A DNA stretch of 11,573 nt, taken from the NCBI GenBank assembly GCA_028686145.1, contig JAQUCQ010000070.1:1-11573 (forward strand), written 5' to 3'. A program made the translations under genes and the position numbers. Shown in pieces: positions 1 to 7,326 of the stretch. This DNA is from Desulfuromonadaceae bacterium (GTDB lineage: Bacteria; Desulfobacterota; Desulfuromonadia; Geobacterales; Pseudopelobacteraceae). Within the stretch, counting starts at the first letter, position 1. Each line of letters opens with the position of its first letter. The notes below the pieces were generated by a model, which did not search any database, was not told where the DNA came from, and was given only the letters and a program-made list of their open reading frames with translations.

Positions 1-71
1 CATTCAGGCCTACGTAGGGCGTAACACAAAAAAGCAAAAATAGCGCTGACTGACTAAATAAACACCGCCTG

Positions 72-662
72 TTAGGGGATTACCACCCCGCCCGAAACAA
101 CAAATTTTACCGCTTCCTCTACCGTCATGCCGCTCTCGTATACATCACACTCCTGGAACCAGAGCGCAAACCCGGATGTCGGATTTGGCATGGTTGGAAT
201 ATAGACGACAACAAAATGCTCACCATCCCGTTCTACCTGTGCCGTCACAAACCCCACCGCACGCACACCAGGACGGGGCCATTCCACAAAAACCGCACGC
301 CGGTATGAAGAGCCTCCTTCCCGAAAAACCTTGGTCAGCTGCTTGCTTGAAGTGTAGATCATCTTAACCAATGGAATCCGCGTCAACAGATCGTCGCCCC
401 ATGACAACAGGCGCTTTCCAAGCACATTTGTGGCCACCAGTCCGGTCAAATAGATAACCACGGCGCCAATTATCATACCGATACCGGGTATATGCCCTTC
501 ACTCCGCCCGAAGAGTACCATCAAACTATCAAGGTAGCTGCCAAGAATTCCATCGGCAAAATTAAAGAGAAACTTAAGAATGAAGATAGTGATCCCGAAC
601 GGGATGACGATAAAAATACCTGCCAGGAACGTCCCTTTAAGGTGATTACCCACAGTTTTCAT
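72..662 (-). CDS. DUF502 family inner-membrane protein
   Basis: This 196-residue protein has the hallmarks of the DUF502 family, whose biochemical role is unknown. Two hydrophobic segments (about residues 10-35 and 58-82) flank a short loop that leads into a PGIG turn at 59-62. They are followed by the family signature RIPLVKMIYTSSKQ (95-108) and a soluble C-terminal half carrying the PNPTSG motif (159-164). The length is normal for the family and both ends look intact. The start is supported by an AAGGA element (671-675 on the complement) about 8 bases upstream. The protein should sit in the cytoplasmic membrane. It is divergent from the next gene, with a 242-base intergenic region between them, and nothing around it indicates a specific pathway. 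Family assignment is from remembered motifs, not a search. Confidence 0.9.
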   Translation of the reverse strand: MKTVGNHLKGTFLAGIFIVIPFGITIFILKFLFNFADGILGSYLDSLMVLFGRSEGHIPGIGMIIGAVVIYLTGLVATNVLGKRLLSWGDDLLTRIPLVKMIYTSSKQLTKVFREGGSSYRRAVFVEWPRPGVRAVGFVTAQVERDGEHFVVVYIPTMPNPTSGFALWFQECDVYESGMTVEEAVKFVVSGGVVIP

Positions 663-810
663 GAAACTATTCCTTTTTCAAGTGAGAAAATCGGCAGATG
701 GCGATGCCACCCGTAATGAAGGTATGGGTACTCCATGTTCCTGAAGATGGCAAGAAAAAACCCCGCACAGACGACTCGTAAATAGTTTACACACCATACA
801 TGAGATATCT

Positions 811-832
811 TGGCACACACACTTCTTATAAT
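811..832 (+). promoter_or_regulatory. weak candidate promoter of the small secreted protein
   Basis: A TGGCAC element at 811-816 is followed by CTTCT, which resembles a degenerate sigma54 -24/-12 arrangement, and a perfect TATAAT lies at 827-832. No convincing -35 box sits at the right distance from the TATAAT, and the -12 half lacks the GC. One of the two may drive the gene starting at 905, but neither is complete. Confidence 0.25.
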
Positions 833-904
833 CCTTATTTAAGGTCTCGATTTAATTTTCATTGCCTGATACAAACGGTACAAAATACTATTTGGAGGTA
901 CATC

Positions 905-1276
905 ATGACGCATCGTTTATTACTTGTAGTGTTCTGCGCATCTTTTGCAGCTTCCACCGCTTTTGCCCAAGAAGATCTTGTGGAAAAGATTAAACACCTT
1001 GAACAACAGATTCAAGAGCTCAAAGCACAGAAACTACAGCAAAAAAACATCGCTGAAAAAACTGAGCAGTGCATGAAAGTCGTTAATCGTGAAAAATTTT
1101 GTACATGCGTCGGCAAAAACCTGCCGCAAGAGGTAAGCTTTGAACAATATGTACACACAATGATTACACCGAAAGAAGCACTTGGCTACACACGTATGAC
1201 TCAGGAACAGAAAAACGTAATAGATACCACGGTGAGTGTGCGTGAAAAATGCATCGAGAAAGGTTTTTTCAATTAG
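905..1276 (+). CDS. small secreted four-cysteine protein, function unknown
   Basis: The start is placed at 905 because a GGAGG at 894-898 lies six bases before this ATG. The frame is open further upstream (to 800), but that part has no ribosome site and would hide the signal peptide. The 123-residue product begins with a classical signal peptide (MTHRLLLVV..., probable cleavage after AFA, residue 21). A charged, heptad-like stretch at about 22-55, rich in K, E and Q, is a probable short coiled coil. Four cysteines follow in the mature part (C56, C66, C68, C116), including a CxC pair at 66-68, so disulfides or metal binding in the periplasm are plausible. I do not recognise the family and assign no function. 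Confidence 0.8.
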   Translation: MTHRLLLVVFCASFAASTAFAQEDLVEKIKHLEQQIQELKAQKLQQKNIAEKTEQCMKVVNREKFCTCVGKNLPQEVSFEQYVHTMITPKEALGYTRMTQEQKNVIDTTVSVREKCIEKGFFN

Positions 1277-1321
1277 CAAGCGGGGGAAGTTTGCATTAAC
1301 CATCATCCGTACAACAGATAG

Positions 1322-1365
1322 AGAAGGCGTAACAACTCCATAGTTCTGGAGTTATTACGCCTTCT
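1322..1365. terminator. hairpin between convergent genes
   Basis: The arms AGAAGGCGTAA (1322-1332) and TTACGCCTTCT (1355-1365) are exactly complementary. The inner arms AACTCCA and TGGAGTT extend the stem across a one-base bulge on each side. It lies between the convergent genes ending at 1276 (+) and 1432 (-), where a bidirectional terminator is expected. Neither side has a real T tract, so it may act only weakly or as an mRNA end stabiliser. Confidence 0.55.
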
Positions 1366-1431
1366 GAAAACAGTATTACGTTAAACAAATACTATCAATC
1401 TTTCCCAGGAGAGAGATCACCAGCAAGCAGG

Positions 1432-1845
1432 TCACTTGGATGTGGAACCTACCTCCTTCAAAGCAGCCTGCAGCTTTGCCTTGTTAAATCCCTGTATCCT
1501 TACCTTGTTATCGATAACGAAAAGTGGGACACCCCGCTTCTGATCAGGCACCCCCATTGAATCGTATATCTTCATCAGGGCGGTCATTTGTTCTTCGTCA
1601 AGATCTACCTCATGGTCGATAAACGGTATATCGTTTTTCGTGAGATATTCCCTGGCCTCCTTGCAGTGAGGGCATGTTGAAAGCGTGTAAATGACGACCA
1701 AAGCTTTTTTCACCGCTGGCGGTTGATGCGGAGATATCAACGTCTCAGTTTGGGAACGAGGGGATTTGGCCGCTTCGCCTGCAAAGCAAGAGACAGAGAA
1801 GGCAAGCAACAGTAACGACATTATTAAAAGAACTTTTTTAAACAT
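1432..1845 (-). CDS. secreted glutaredoxin-like thiol-disulfide protein
   Basis: This 137-residue protein has an N-terminal signal peptide (basic MFKK, then a leucine-rich core, probable cleavage after CFA, residue 22) and a single glutaredoxin/thioredoxin-fold domain from about residue 47. The redox motif CPHC is at 58-61, preceded by a beta strand (VVIYTLST). The cis-proline of the fold is P107 in GVPLFVID. The chain ends soon after the last helix, so it is a one-domain enzyme. CPHC is also the DsbA-type dipeptide, but the short helical content fits glutaredoxin better. Being exported, it cannot rely directly on cytosolic glutathione or NADPH, so the electron donor is unclear. AAAGGA precedes the start by 6 bases. 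It is divergent from the exported peroxiredoxin at 2043, which suggests a shared periplasmic thiol/peroxide role (inference). Confidence 0.82.
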   Translation of the reverse strand: MFKKVLLIMSLLLLAFSVSCFAGEAAKSPRSQTETLISPHQPPAVKKALVVIYTLSTCPHCKEAREYLTKNDIPFIDHEVDLDEEQMTALMKIYDSMGVPDQKRGVPLFVIDNKVRIQGFNKAKLQAALKEVGSTSK

Positions 1846-1927
1846 ATGATTCCTTTCTTAGTTAAGACGCTTGAAGTAAATGTACATGTGTACCCATAAC
1901 ACATTTTGGTAATATTGCAATTGGCAG

Positions 1928-1955
1928 TTGTATCTTAACCGACATCAGATATAAT
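1928..1955 (+). promoter_or_regulatory. candidate promoter of the peroxiredoxin gene
   Basis: A perfect TATAAT at 1950-1955 lies about 90 bases before the peroxiredoxin start in the divergent intergenic region. The best-spaced -35 is TTGTAT (1928-1933, 16-base spacer), which matches the consensus poorly. A better TTGGCA at 1921-1926 is too far away (23 bases). The -10 is convincing, the full promoter less so. An imperfect palindrome GTACATGTGTAC nearby (about 1881-1892) could be an operator. Confidence 0.35.
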
Positions 1956-2042
1956 TTGACACAAAGATAACATCACCATGCCCTGCAATTGACCAGTGAA
2001 TTTTATCCAGCATCAGGAATACGTACACAGGAGAGAATATTT

Positions 2043-2702
2043 ATGAAACCAGGATTTATTCTAATTGCATGCGCCGTAACATTATTGACTGTTTCGACCT
2101 TCCAGACTGCTCTGGCCGAGGGCGGAGATGATTTTCACAACAGGAGGACAATTGCCGATGAACAGTCGCTTGTAATGGTCGGCAAACCGGCTCCCGACTT
2201 TAAACTGGAGGGAGTGGTCAGCCTTGAACCGGGGAAGGAGTTCAAGACCATAACGCTAAAGGATTTCAAAGACAAATGGCTGGTGTTGTTCTTCTACCCC
2301 GCTGACTTTACCTTTGTCTGCCCAACCGAGATTAAAGGCTTCAGCGATACTCTTGCCTCATTCAAGGAATTGAACGCAGAAGTTGTTGCAGTCTCAACAG
2401 ACAGCAAATGGTCGCACCTTGCCTGGATAAAAAGAGGCGATCTGGGAAACCTCAAGTATCCGCTTCTTGCCGACTTTACCAAAAACGTTGCGCGCGCTTA
2501 CAGAGTGCTTGACCCGGAACAGGGAGTTGCATTGCGGGGACTTTTCATCATTGATCCCAAAGGGATCATTCAGTACCAGGTTATCCATAATATGGATGTA
2601 GGCCGAAGTATTGAAGAGACTCTCCGTGTCCTTGAAGCTCTCCAAAACGGTGGGCTCTGCCCGCTGGGGTGGAAACCGGGTCAAAAAACCCTCGGTAAAT
2701 AG
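2043..2702 (+). CDS. exported 2-Cys peroxiredoxin (Prx1/AhpC type)
   Basis: Peroxiredoxins reduce hydrogen peroxide and organic peroxides through a reactive cysteine. This 219-residue protein shows the Prx1/AhpC signature FFYPADFTFVCPTEI. P86, T90 and the peroxidatic C93 form the PxxxTxxC motif, with the partner arginine at R165 (ALRGLFIID). The resolving cysteine is C206 in GGLCPLGWKPG, so it is a typical two-cysteine enzyme that should form head-to-tail dimers. Unusually, residues 1-25 form a signal peptide (cleavage after ALA), so it is probably periplasmic, whereas most AhpC proteins are cytosolic. The C-terminus stops at KTLGK and lacks the YF motif linked to overoxidation sensitivity. 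The start at 2043 is chosen for AGGAGAG at 2029-2035. An upstream in-frame ATG at 1989 has no ribosome site and would bury the signal peptide. Confidence 0.9.
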   Translation: MKPGFILIACAVTLLTVSTFQTALAEGGDDFHNRRTIADEQSLVMVGKPAPDFKLEGVVSLEPGKEFKTITLKDFKDKWLVLFFYPADFTFVCPTEIKGFSDTLASFKELNAEVVAVSTDSKWSHLAWIKRGDLGNLKYPLLADFTKNVARAYRVLDPEQGVALRGLFIIDPKGIIQYQVIHNMDVGRSIEETLRVLEALQNGGLCPLGWKPGQKTLGK

Positions 2703-2741
2703 TACTAAGCCGAAGAAGCGCTCCCTGTTGAAACAAAAAAG

Positions 2742-2776
2742 AACTGGCCCGCCGGAATTTTCCGGCGGGCCAGTTT
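2742..2776. terminator. bidirectional rho-independent terminator
   Basis: A 16-base arm (2742-2757) is perfectly complementary to 2760-2775 with a two-base loop on paper, giving a very GC-rich hairpin. Read on the minus strand it is followed by C then TTTTTT (2735-2740 on the complement), a good terminator for acnB. Read on the plus strand it is followed by TTTATTA and would end the peroxiredoxin transcript. It lies exactly between the two convergent genes. Confidence 0.9.
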
Positions 2777-2796
2777 ATTACATAATTTACGATGAA

Positions 2797-5328
2797 TTAC
2801 TTATATTCAGCCATCTCATCAAACTGGAGATATTTGTAGATCTTTTCCTTGTTCGGCTCGATCTTGTCTTTATAGATTTCGAGGAACTCGGCCGGAGTCG
2901 GCAGTTTACCCATCAATGCCGTTACTGCGCCCAACTCGGCGGAACCGAGATATACCTTGGCACCGTTGCCGATACGATCATCGAAGTTACGGGTTGAAGT
3001 GGAGAACATGTTGACCCCATCAGGTACACGGGCCTGGTTACCCATGCAGAGCGAGCAACCGGCGATTTCAATACGGGCACCAAAGGCACTGTAGACCGCA
3101 AAGTAAGCTTCATCTTTCAACTTCAGCTGATCCATACGGGTCGGCGGGCAGATCCAGGTACGAACTGCCGGGTTAAACTTGCTGCCGCGCCAGATTTCGG
3201 CCGCGGCACGGAAGTGCCCGATGTTGGTCATGCAGGAACCGAGGAACACATCCTGAATCTGCGTTCCGGCAACGTCGGAAAGCAGCTTGACATCATCCGG
3301 GTCATTCGGACAGGCCAGAATCGGCTCGGTGATTTCTGCCAGATCAATCTCGATTACAGCAGCATATTCAGCATTGGCATCAGCCTCAAGCAGCTTGGGA
3401 GCTTTCAACCACTCATTGACGGCATCAATACGCTTCTGCAGAGTCTGAGCATCCTGATAGCCTTCTTTGATCATATTCTTCATCAGGGCCACGTTGGAGC
3501 GCAGATAGGTGGCAACAGAAGCTTCGGAAAGCTTGATGCAACCGGCTGCGGCAGAACGCTCGGCAGCGGCGTCGGTCAATTCAAACGCCTGCTCTACAGA
3601 AAGGTCAGGCAGACCTTCCATTTCAAGAATGCGGCCGTTGAAGATATTAACTTTGTTCTTTTTCGGTACGGTCAAAAGGCCCTGTTTGATGGCCCAGTAA
3701 GGAATGGCGTTAACGGCATCACGCAGGGTGATGCCGGGGTTGAGCTTACCCTTGAAGCGAACCAGAACGGATTCCGGCATATCAAGCGGCATGAAGCCCA
3801 TGGCGCCAGCAAAAGCGACCAGACCGGAACCGGCTGGGAACGAGATGCCGATCGGGAAACGGGTGTGGGAGTCGCCGCCGGTACCAACGGTATCGGGCAG
3901 CAGCAGGCGGTTCAGCCATGAGTGAATAACGCCGTCACCCGGCTTCAGAGGAACGCCGCCACGCTCGATAATGAACTGTGGCAGGGTTTTGTGCATCTTG
4001 ACGTCGGCTGGTTTCGGATACGCAGCGGTGTGACAGAAAGACTGCATGAACATCGGTGACAGGAATTTGAGGCAGGCGAGCTCTTTCAGCTCGTCAGCGG
4101 TCATCGGACCGGTGGTGTCCTGTGAACCGACTGTAGTCATCTTTGGCTCACATGCTGTGCCCGGCAGGATACCGGCAACGCCGCAGGCCTGACCGACCAT
4201 TTTTTGAGCCTGGGTGTATCCCTGGCCGGCTTTCGGAACCGGGTTGACCGGCAGAGTAAAGATGTCGGTAGCACCAAGGCCGAGTGCGGTACGGGCACGG
4301 TCGGTAACGGCACGACCGATGATCAGCGGAATACGGCCGCCGGCACGGAATTCATCAGCAAGGGTGTTCGGGGCAATCTGGAATGTGGAGAGCAATTCGC
4401 CGGCTTCGCTCTTGATTTCACCTTTTTTGGTGTCGATAACAATCACGTCACCGGTGTTCATCTTGGTAACATCTGCTTTCAGCGGCAGAGCGCCGGAATC
4501 CTGAGCAGTGTTGAAGAAAATCGGGGCAATAACGCTGCCGATGATAACGCCGGCAGTTTTTTTGTTCGGCACGCAAGGGATTTCCTGGCCGATGCACCAA
4601 AGCACCGAGTTGCAGGCGGATTTACGTGAAGAACCGGTGCCGACAACATCGCCGACAAATGCAACCTGATATCCGTCTTCACGGAACTTGGCAATAGTTG
4701 CCAGTCCATCAGGAAAGCGGGTTTTACCCATGGCCAGAGCGTGCAGTGGAATATCAGGACGGCTCCAGGCGTCGCCGGCAGGGGAGAAATCGTCAGTATT
4801 GATTTCGCCTTCAACCTTGTACACCTTGACCTTGATGATCTCGGCCAGGCTCGGTTTGTTGGTGAACCACTCTGCGTTGGCCCAAGAGGTAAGAACTTTT
4901 TTAGCGGCAGCATTCGTTGCAGAAAGCGCCACAACCTGGTCAAAGCCGTCATAAACAAGAGTCATGCCGGACAGGGCACAGGCAGCTTCGTCAGCCAGTG
5001 CAGGATTTGACAGTGCAGCAACCAGCGGAGCCACGTTATAGCCACCCATCATGGTGCCGAGAAGACGAACAGCATCAACCGGGCTTACCAGCGGAGACTT
5101 CTTTTTCCCGGCAACGATATCGGCAAGGAACGCAGCCTTTACTTCAGCAGCCGGATCAACACCAGGGGAAACACGCTCTTTGAGCAGGGTAAGCAGGAAG
5201 GCTTCTTTTCCGGCAGGTGGGTTAACCAGCAAATCACAAAGACCGGTGGTCTGTTCTGGGGTCAACGGGAGTGCGGGAATACCTTGTGCCGCCCTCTCCT
5301 TTTCATGTGCAAGATACGCTTCAATCAT
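2797..5328 (-). CDS. acnB: aconitate hydratase B (bifunctional 2-methylisocitrate dehydratase type)
   Basis: AcnB interconverts citrate and isocitrate through cis-aconitate in the TCA cycle, using a [4Fe-4S] cluster, in the cytoplasm. The 843-residue chain is full length for AcnB. It begins with the HEAT-like N-terminal domain unique to the B type (about 1-155, FLLTLLKERVSPGVD). The swivelling domain follows (NTDDFSPAGDAWSRPDIPLHALAM, then GDVVGTGSSRKSACNS). Last is the catalytic domain with GGDSHTRFPIGISFPAGSG. Cluster ligands are C699 (SCMTNIGHF), C758 and C761 (GCSLCMGNQARVP), with the same 59- and 3-residue spacing as in the E. coli enzyme (C710, C769, C772). The start is fixed by AAGGAGGAAG at 5334-5343. 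It is monocistronic, with its own promoter (5402-5431) and terminator (2742-2776). The gene is intact with no anomalies seen. Confidence 0.97.
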   Translation of the reverse strand: MIEAYLAHEKERAAQGIPALPLTPEQTTGLCDLLVNPPAGKEAFLLTLLKERVSPGVDPAAEVKAAFLADIVAGKKKSPLVSPVDAVRLLGTMMGGYNVAPLVAALSNPALADEAACALSGMTLVYDGFDQVVALSATNAAAKKVLTSWANAEWFTNKPSLAEIIKVKVYKVEGEINTDDFSPAGDAWSRPDIPLHALAMGKTRFPDGLATIAKFREDGYQVAFVGDVVGTGSSRKSACNSVLWCIGQEIPCVPNKKTAGVIIGSVIAPIFFNTAQDSGALPLKADVTKMNTGDVIVIDTKKGEIKSEAGELLSTFQIAPNTLADEFRAGGRIPLIIGRAVTDRARTALGLGATDIFTLPVNPVPKAGQGYTQAQKMVGQACGVAGILPGTACEPKMTTVGSQDTTGPMTADELKELACLKFLSPMFMQSFCHTAAYPKPADVKMHKTLPQFIIERGGVPLKPGDGVIHSWLNRLLLPDTVGTGGDSHTRFPIGISFPAGSGLVAFAGAMGFMPLDMPESVLVRFKGKLNPGITLRDAVNAIPYWAIKQGLLTVPKKNKVNIFNGRILEMEGLPDLSVEQAFELTDAAAERSAAAGCIKLSEASVATYLRSNVALMKNMIKEGYQDAQTLQKRIDAVNEWLKAPKLLEADANAEYAAVIEIDLAEITEPILACPNDPDDVKLLSDVAGTQIQDVFLGSCMTNIGHFRAAAEIWRGSKFNPAVRTWICPPTRMDQLKLKDEAYFAVYSAFGARIEIAGCSLCMGNQARVPDGVNMFSTSTRNFDDRIGNGAKVYLGSAELGAVTALMGKLPTPAEFLEIYKDKIEPNKEKIYKYLQFDEMAEYK

Positions 5329-5401
5329 CTACTCTTCCTCCTTCGTGGGGTATATTTTGCGCTGGTTGCGAGCCGTAGAAACGCGAGTGTAAATCGCATA
5401 C

Positions 5402-5431
5402 TGTATACATTTTTTAGAGCTGCCTTGTCAA
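5402..5431 (-). promoter_or_regulatory. sigma70-type promoter of acnB
   Basis: On the minus strand a perfect TTGACA (5426-5431) is followed after 18 bases by TATACA (5402-5407). Transcription would begin near 5395 and give a leader of about 65 bases before the acnB start. It lies downstream of the cassette-array terminator at 5492-5533, so acnB appears to be transcribed independently of the array. Confidence 0.6.
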
Positions 5432-5491
5432 ATCATAATTATTCTCAAACAGAGGCTTTAAGCCAAACGAAAACGGGGCATCCGGACTTTG

Positions 5492-5533
5492 AAAAACAAA
5501 ACCCCTGCAGCTGGCAGAAGCAGCATACAGGGG
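5492..5533 (-). terminator. rho-independent terminator of the cassette array
   Basis: Read on the minus strand, CCCCTG (complement of 5528-5533) pairs with CAGGGG (complement of 5502-5507), and inner GCTG/CAGC arms (5510-5513 with 5521-5524) extend the stem. The hairpin is followed directly by TTTTGTTTTT (complement of 5492-5501). This is a complete terminator about 90 bases beyond the stop of the last gene of the array (5624). The rest of 5329-5623 holds only the acnB leader and promoter. Confidence 0.75.
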
Positions 5534-5623
5534 GAAATATCTTTTTACTCTCAGTTAACGGTGTTGCACAACTTTCTTATTTTCGCACTTTTTACAAACC
5601 GCTCACCCCAAAGTGCTTCAGGC

Positions 5624-6025
5624 TTATTTTGACGGTCGCCAACAATGGCCGCACTCTTTGCATCGTCTCTTTTCCCTTGGCAGAAGCAAAGGCAGTCCAA
5701 ATAACATCCACGTAAGAAAGGAGTTCCGCTTGTCCAAAAAATCTTCCGTGTTTTTGCTTCCGCATTCTGGGCAGGCTTCTGCTTCCACATTATAGGTTGC
5801 AGAGGGTTCAATTTCTGGAGCCAGTATTTGCAGCGCCTCAGATGCCAGAGGCGCAGGAACTCGCACTTTCACGCCACCCAATGCATTGGAATACAACCAA
5901 TTTATTCCGATTGTATATTCGTCAGCAATGAAAGCAGGAATACCCTCTGATTCAAGTCGAGACTTCACCATATGTGCTTCGTATGGTGTGCTATATCTAC
6001 CTATCGTTACCAGATTTTCTGTCAT
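5624..6025 (-). CDS. DUF2007-type protein with C-terminal zinc ribbon
   Basis: The first ~70 residues match the DUF2007 (putative signal-transducing protein) pattern: LVTIGRYSTPYEAHMVKSRLESEGI, then INWLYSNALGGVKVRV (41-56). The C-terminal part has two cysteine pairs, CPEC (85-88) and CKEC (122-125), plus C128, as in a zinc ribbon. The loop between the pairs holds a hydrophobic stretch FLTWMLFGLPLLLP (103-116), which is unusual inside a ribbon and may touch the membrane. The ATG lies only 9 bases after the last base of the R' heptamer of the attC at 6035-6098, with no clear Shine-Dalgarno. It is therefore placed like the last cassette of the array, although I cannot find an intact attC after it. 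Function unknown; the family name is from remembered motifs. Confidence 0.82.
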   Translation of the reverse strand: MTENLVTIGRYSTPYEAHMVKSRLESEGIPAFIADEYTIGINWLYSNALGGVKVRVPAPLASEALQILAPEIEPSATYNVEAEACPECGSKNTEDFLDKRNSFLTWMLFGLPLLLPREKRRCKECGHCWRPSK

Positions 6026-6034
6026 TTATTTCTC

Positions 6035-6098
6035 GTCTAACGGGCCTGAGGCGCAACGGCAGAGCGAAGCGGAGACCGCGTACCGCCGAGTGTTGGGC
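6035..6098 (-). other. attC recombination site 1
   Basis: GTCTAAC (6035-6041) and GTTGGGC (6092-6098) are the two outer heptamers. On the minus strand these are R'' GCCCAAC and R' GTTAGAC, both matching consensus. The 64-base site encloses imperfect inverted DNA with a central GCGG-AGA-CCGC hairpin. It follows the stop of the 138-residue gene by 12 bases, the usual cassette position. Its interior is unrelated to the other five sites. Confidence 0.8.
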
Positions 6099-6110
6099 TT
6101 TTCCCTATGA

Positions 6111-6527
6111 TTACCATGGCATCAATGCCCCTATGATCGCCAGGGCAAGTGAAACCGGGACTAGAACGTATGCAAATTTTAGTAGCTGTCTTTGTGAATT
6201 AAGGAAAGAAGTTGACGGAAATTGTTTTGCCTCTGCGTCTAGCACTTTTCTAACTGGTGGGATTAACCAGACCAGGAAATTCCCTATAATCATGGCAACA
6301 GGTAGTGCACCAAAGAAAGGTGTTACTGCTGCCAGAATTGCTCCGATGCCTTGTCCCGTTGTCTGAAAATTCTGTCCTGGATAAATTGTCGAGTGCAGAA
6401 GAATAAGTGCTTTGTATGAACTCATCCAAATTGCACAGAGTGGAATAATTATCGCTGGAAGGAGCAACAAGTTCCATGCACTCTTCCGGCGCTTTGCTCG
6501 AAGTTTTGCGTTCTCGATGTAATTCAT
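6111..6527 (-). CDS. cassette gene: small multi-pass membrane protein, unknown
   Basis: The 138-residue product starts with a basic amphipathic stretch (KLRAKRRKSAW) and has three hydrophobic regions at about 18-46, 59-91 and 116-136. The second and third segments are clear membrane helices, and the first may be one long or two short helices. There are no charged residues or motifs inside the helices that suggest transport or catalysis. The ATG lies 27 bases after the R' heptamer of attC site 2 and has no recognisable Shine-Dalgarno. Its stop is 12 bases before attC site 1, so gene and site form one cassette of about 520 bases. I do not recognise the family. Confidence 0.7.
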   Translation of the reverse strand: MNYIENAKLRAKRRKSAWNLLLLPAIIIPLCAIWMSSYKALILLHSTIYPGQNFQTTGQGIGAILAAVTPFFGALPVAMIIGNFLVWLIPPVRKVLDAEAKQFPSTSFLNSQRQLLKFAYVLVPVSLALAIIGALMPW

Positions 6528-6554
6528 GCCAGTATTTTTCTCAATTTATTTCTC

Positions 6555-6626
6555 GTCTAACGGCTCGGGCCATGACCCGCCCGCCCAGCATTATCGGGCG
6601 GTCTGCGTCCATGGGCCTTGTTGGGT
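6555..6626 (-). other. attC recombination site 2
   Basis: Outer heptamers GTCTAAC (6555-6561) and GTTGGGT (6620-6626) both fit the attC consensus. Inside, GGGCCATG pairs with CATGGGCC and CCGCCCG with CGGGCGG, giving a strong two-part stem over 72 bases. It follows the stop of the TPR gene by 8 bases. Length and inner hairpin match sites 3 and 4, so it belongs to the same attC family. Confidence 0.88.
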
Positions 6627-6634
6627 ATTCAGCT

Positions 6635-7228
6635 TCAATTTCCTTCGGAACAGCCTTCGGCAATAATTTCCTCTAGCATTCCCCGCAAAGAATAGTTATT
6701 CAGGTTTCTTAACTGAAGGATATTCGCTGGGGTCACTTTTCCCTTGCGGATCACAGAGAACTCATTTTGGAACATTGCCATGTTTCCGGATAGCTTGTAA
6801 GCCGCCGCCAGATACAGCCGCGCTATGACCATCTCCGGGTCAACCGCAAGGATAGCGGTGAAATGAGTGATTGCATCTTCGTACTTGCGTTTTATGAGGG
6901 CTATTTCTCCGAGACTGAGGTTTGATGTTGTAATGAAAGAATCTATCTGAATCGCTTTTTTATAAGCCTCTATCGCTTTTTCTTCGTTTCCGAGGCGGTT
7001 GTAACAATCTCCGATAAGGTCGTATGCCAGCGGTTGAAAGACGGTTGCTTTCAGCTTTTCTGCGCATTGAAGAGCACCAGAATAGTCTCCCTCGTCATAA
7101 AGCTTGTGACCGCGCTCAATTTCTCGTTTCTTGAGGGACACTCGTAATCGGCTGAATCCATAGAGTACTGCAAGACTCACGATGGTCAGTCCAGCAATCA
7201 TTGTCATTCGTATCAAGGCATCAGTCAT
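6635..7228 (-). CDS. cassette gene: membrane-anchored TPR protein
   Basis: The start is set at 7228 because AAGGA lies five bases upstream of this ATG. A TTG four codons earlier is also in frame but has no ribosome site. The 197-residue protein has one N-terminal membrane segment (about 8-26) followed by three or four tetratricopeptide repeats at roughly 35-66, 67-98, 100-131 and 134-165. The clearest repeat is YDLIGDCYNRLGNEEKAIEAYKKAIQID. TPRs are protein-protein interaction scaffolds, and here they would face the cytoplasm or periplasm depending on anchor orientation. It fills a cassette of about 690 bases with its own attC 8 bases after the stop. No partner is apparent. Confidence 0.82.
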   Translation of the reverse strand: MTDALIRMTMIAGLTIVSLAVLYGFSRLRVSLKKREIERGHKLYDEGDYSGALQCAEKLKATVFQPLAYDLIGDCYNRLGNEEKAIEAYKKAIQIDSFITTSNLSLGEIALIKRKYEDAITHFTAILAVDPEMVIARLYLAAAYKLSGNMAMFQNEFSVIRKGKVTPANILQLRNLNNYSLRGMLEEIIAEGCSEGN

Positions 7229-7246
7229 CGTTTCCTTCAATTACTC

Positions 7247-7318
7247 ACCCAACGAGGTCGGCCTTGACCCGTCCGCCGAGTTTTTTCGGGCAGTCGGCGT
7301 CCAAGGACGTGGTTAGCT
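7247..7318 (-). other. attC recombination site 3
   Basis: ACCCAAC (7247-7253) and GTTAGCT (7312-7318) bound a 72-base site. On the minus strand R' is GTTGGGT (consensus) and R'' is AGCTAAC (one mismatch, tolerated at this position). The interior, with CCTTG pairing to CAAGG, is nearly identical to site 4. It follows the 111-residue gene's stop by 8 bases. Confidence 0.87.
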
Positions 7319-7326
7319 GCTCAATT

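Noticed and set aside
9..18. CCTACGTAGG palindrome
   Set aside because: Ten bases with no loop, no T tract and no adjacent gene start; too short to call a terminator or operator.
862..891. TTGCCT and TACTAT spaced by 18 bases as a promoter
   Set aside because: Transcription would begin on or after the GGAGG ribosome site at 894-898 of the gene it should drive.
3214..3921. Long plus-strand open frame opposite acnB
   Set aside because: Shadow of the acnB coding strand; acnB is full length with all cluster ligands. The same applies to the frames at 4204-4629 and 4479-4958.
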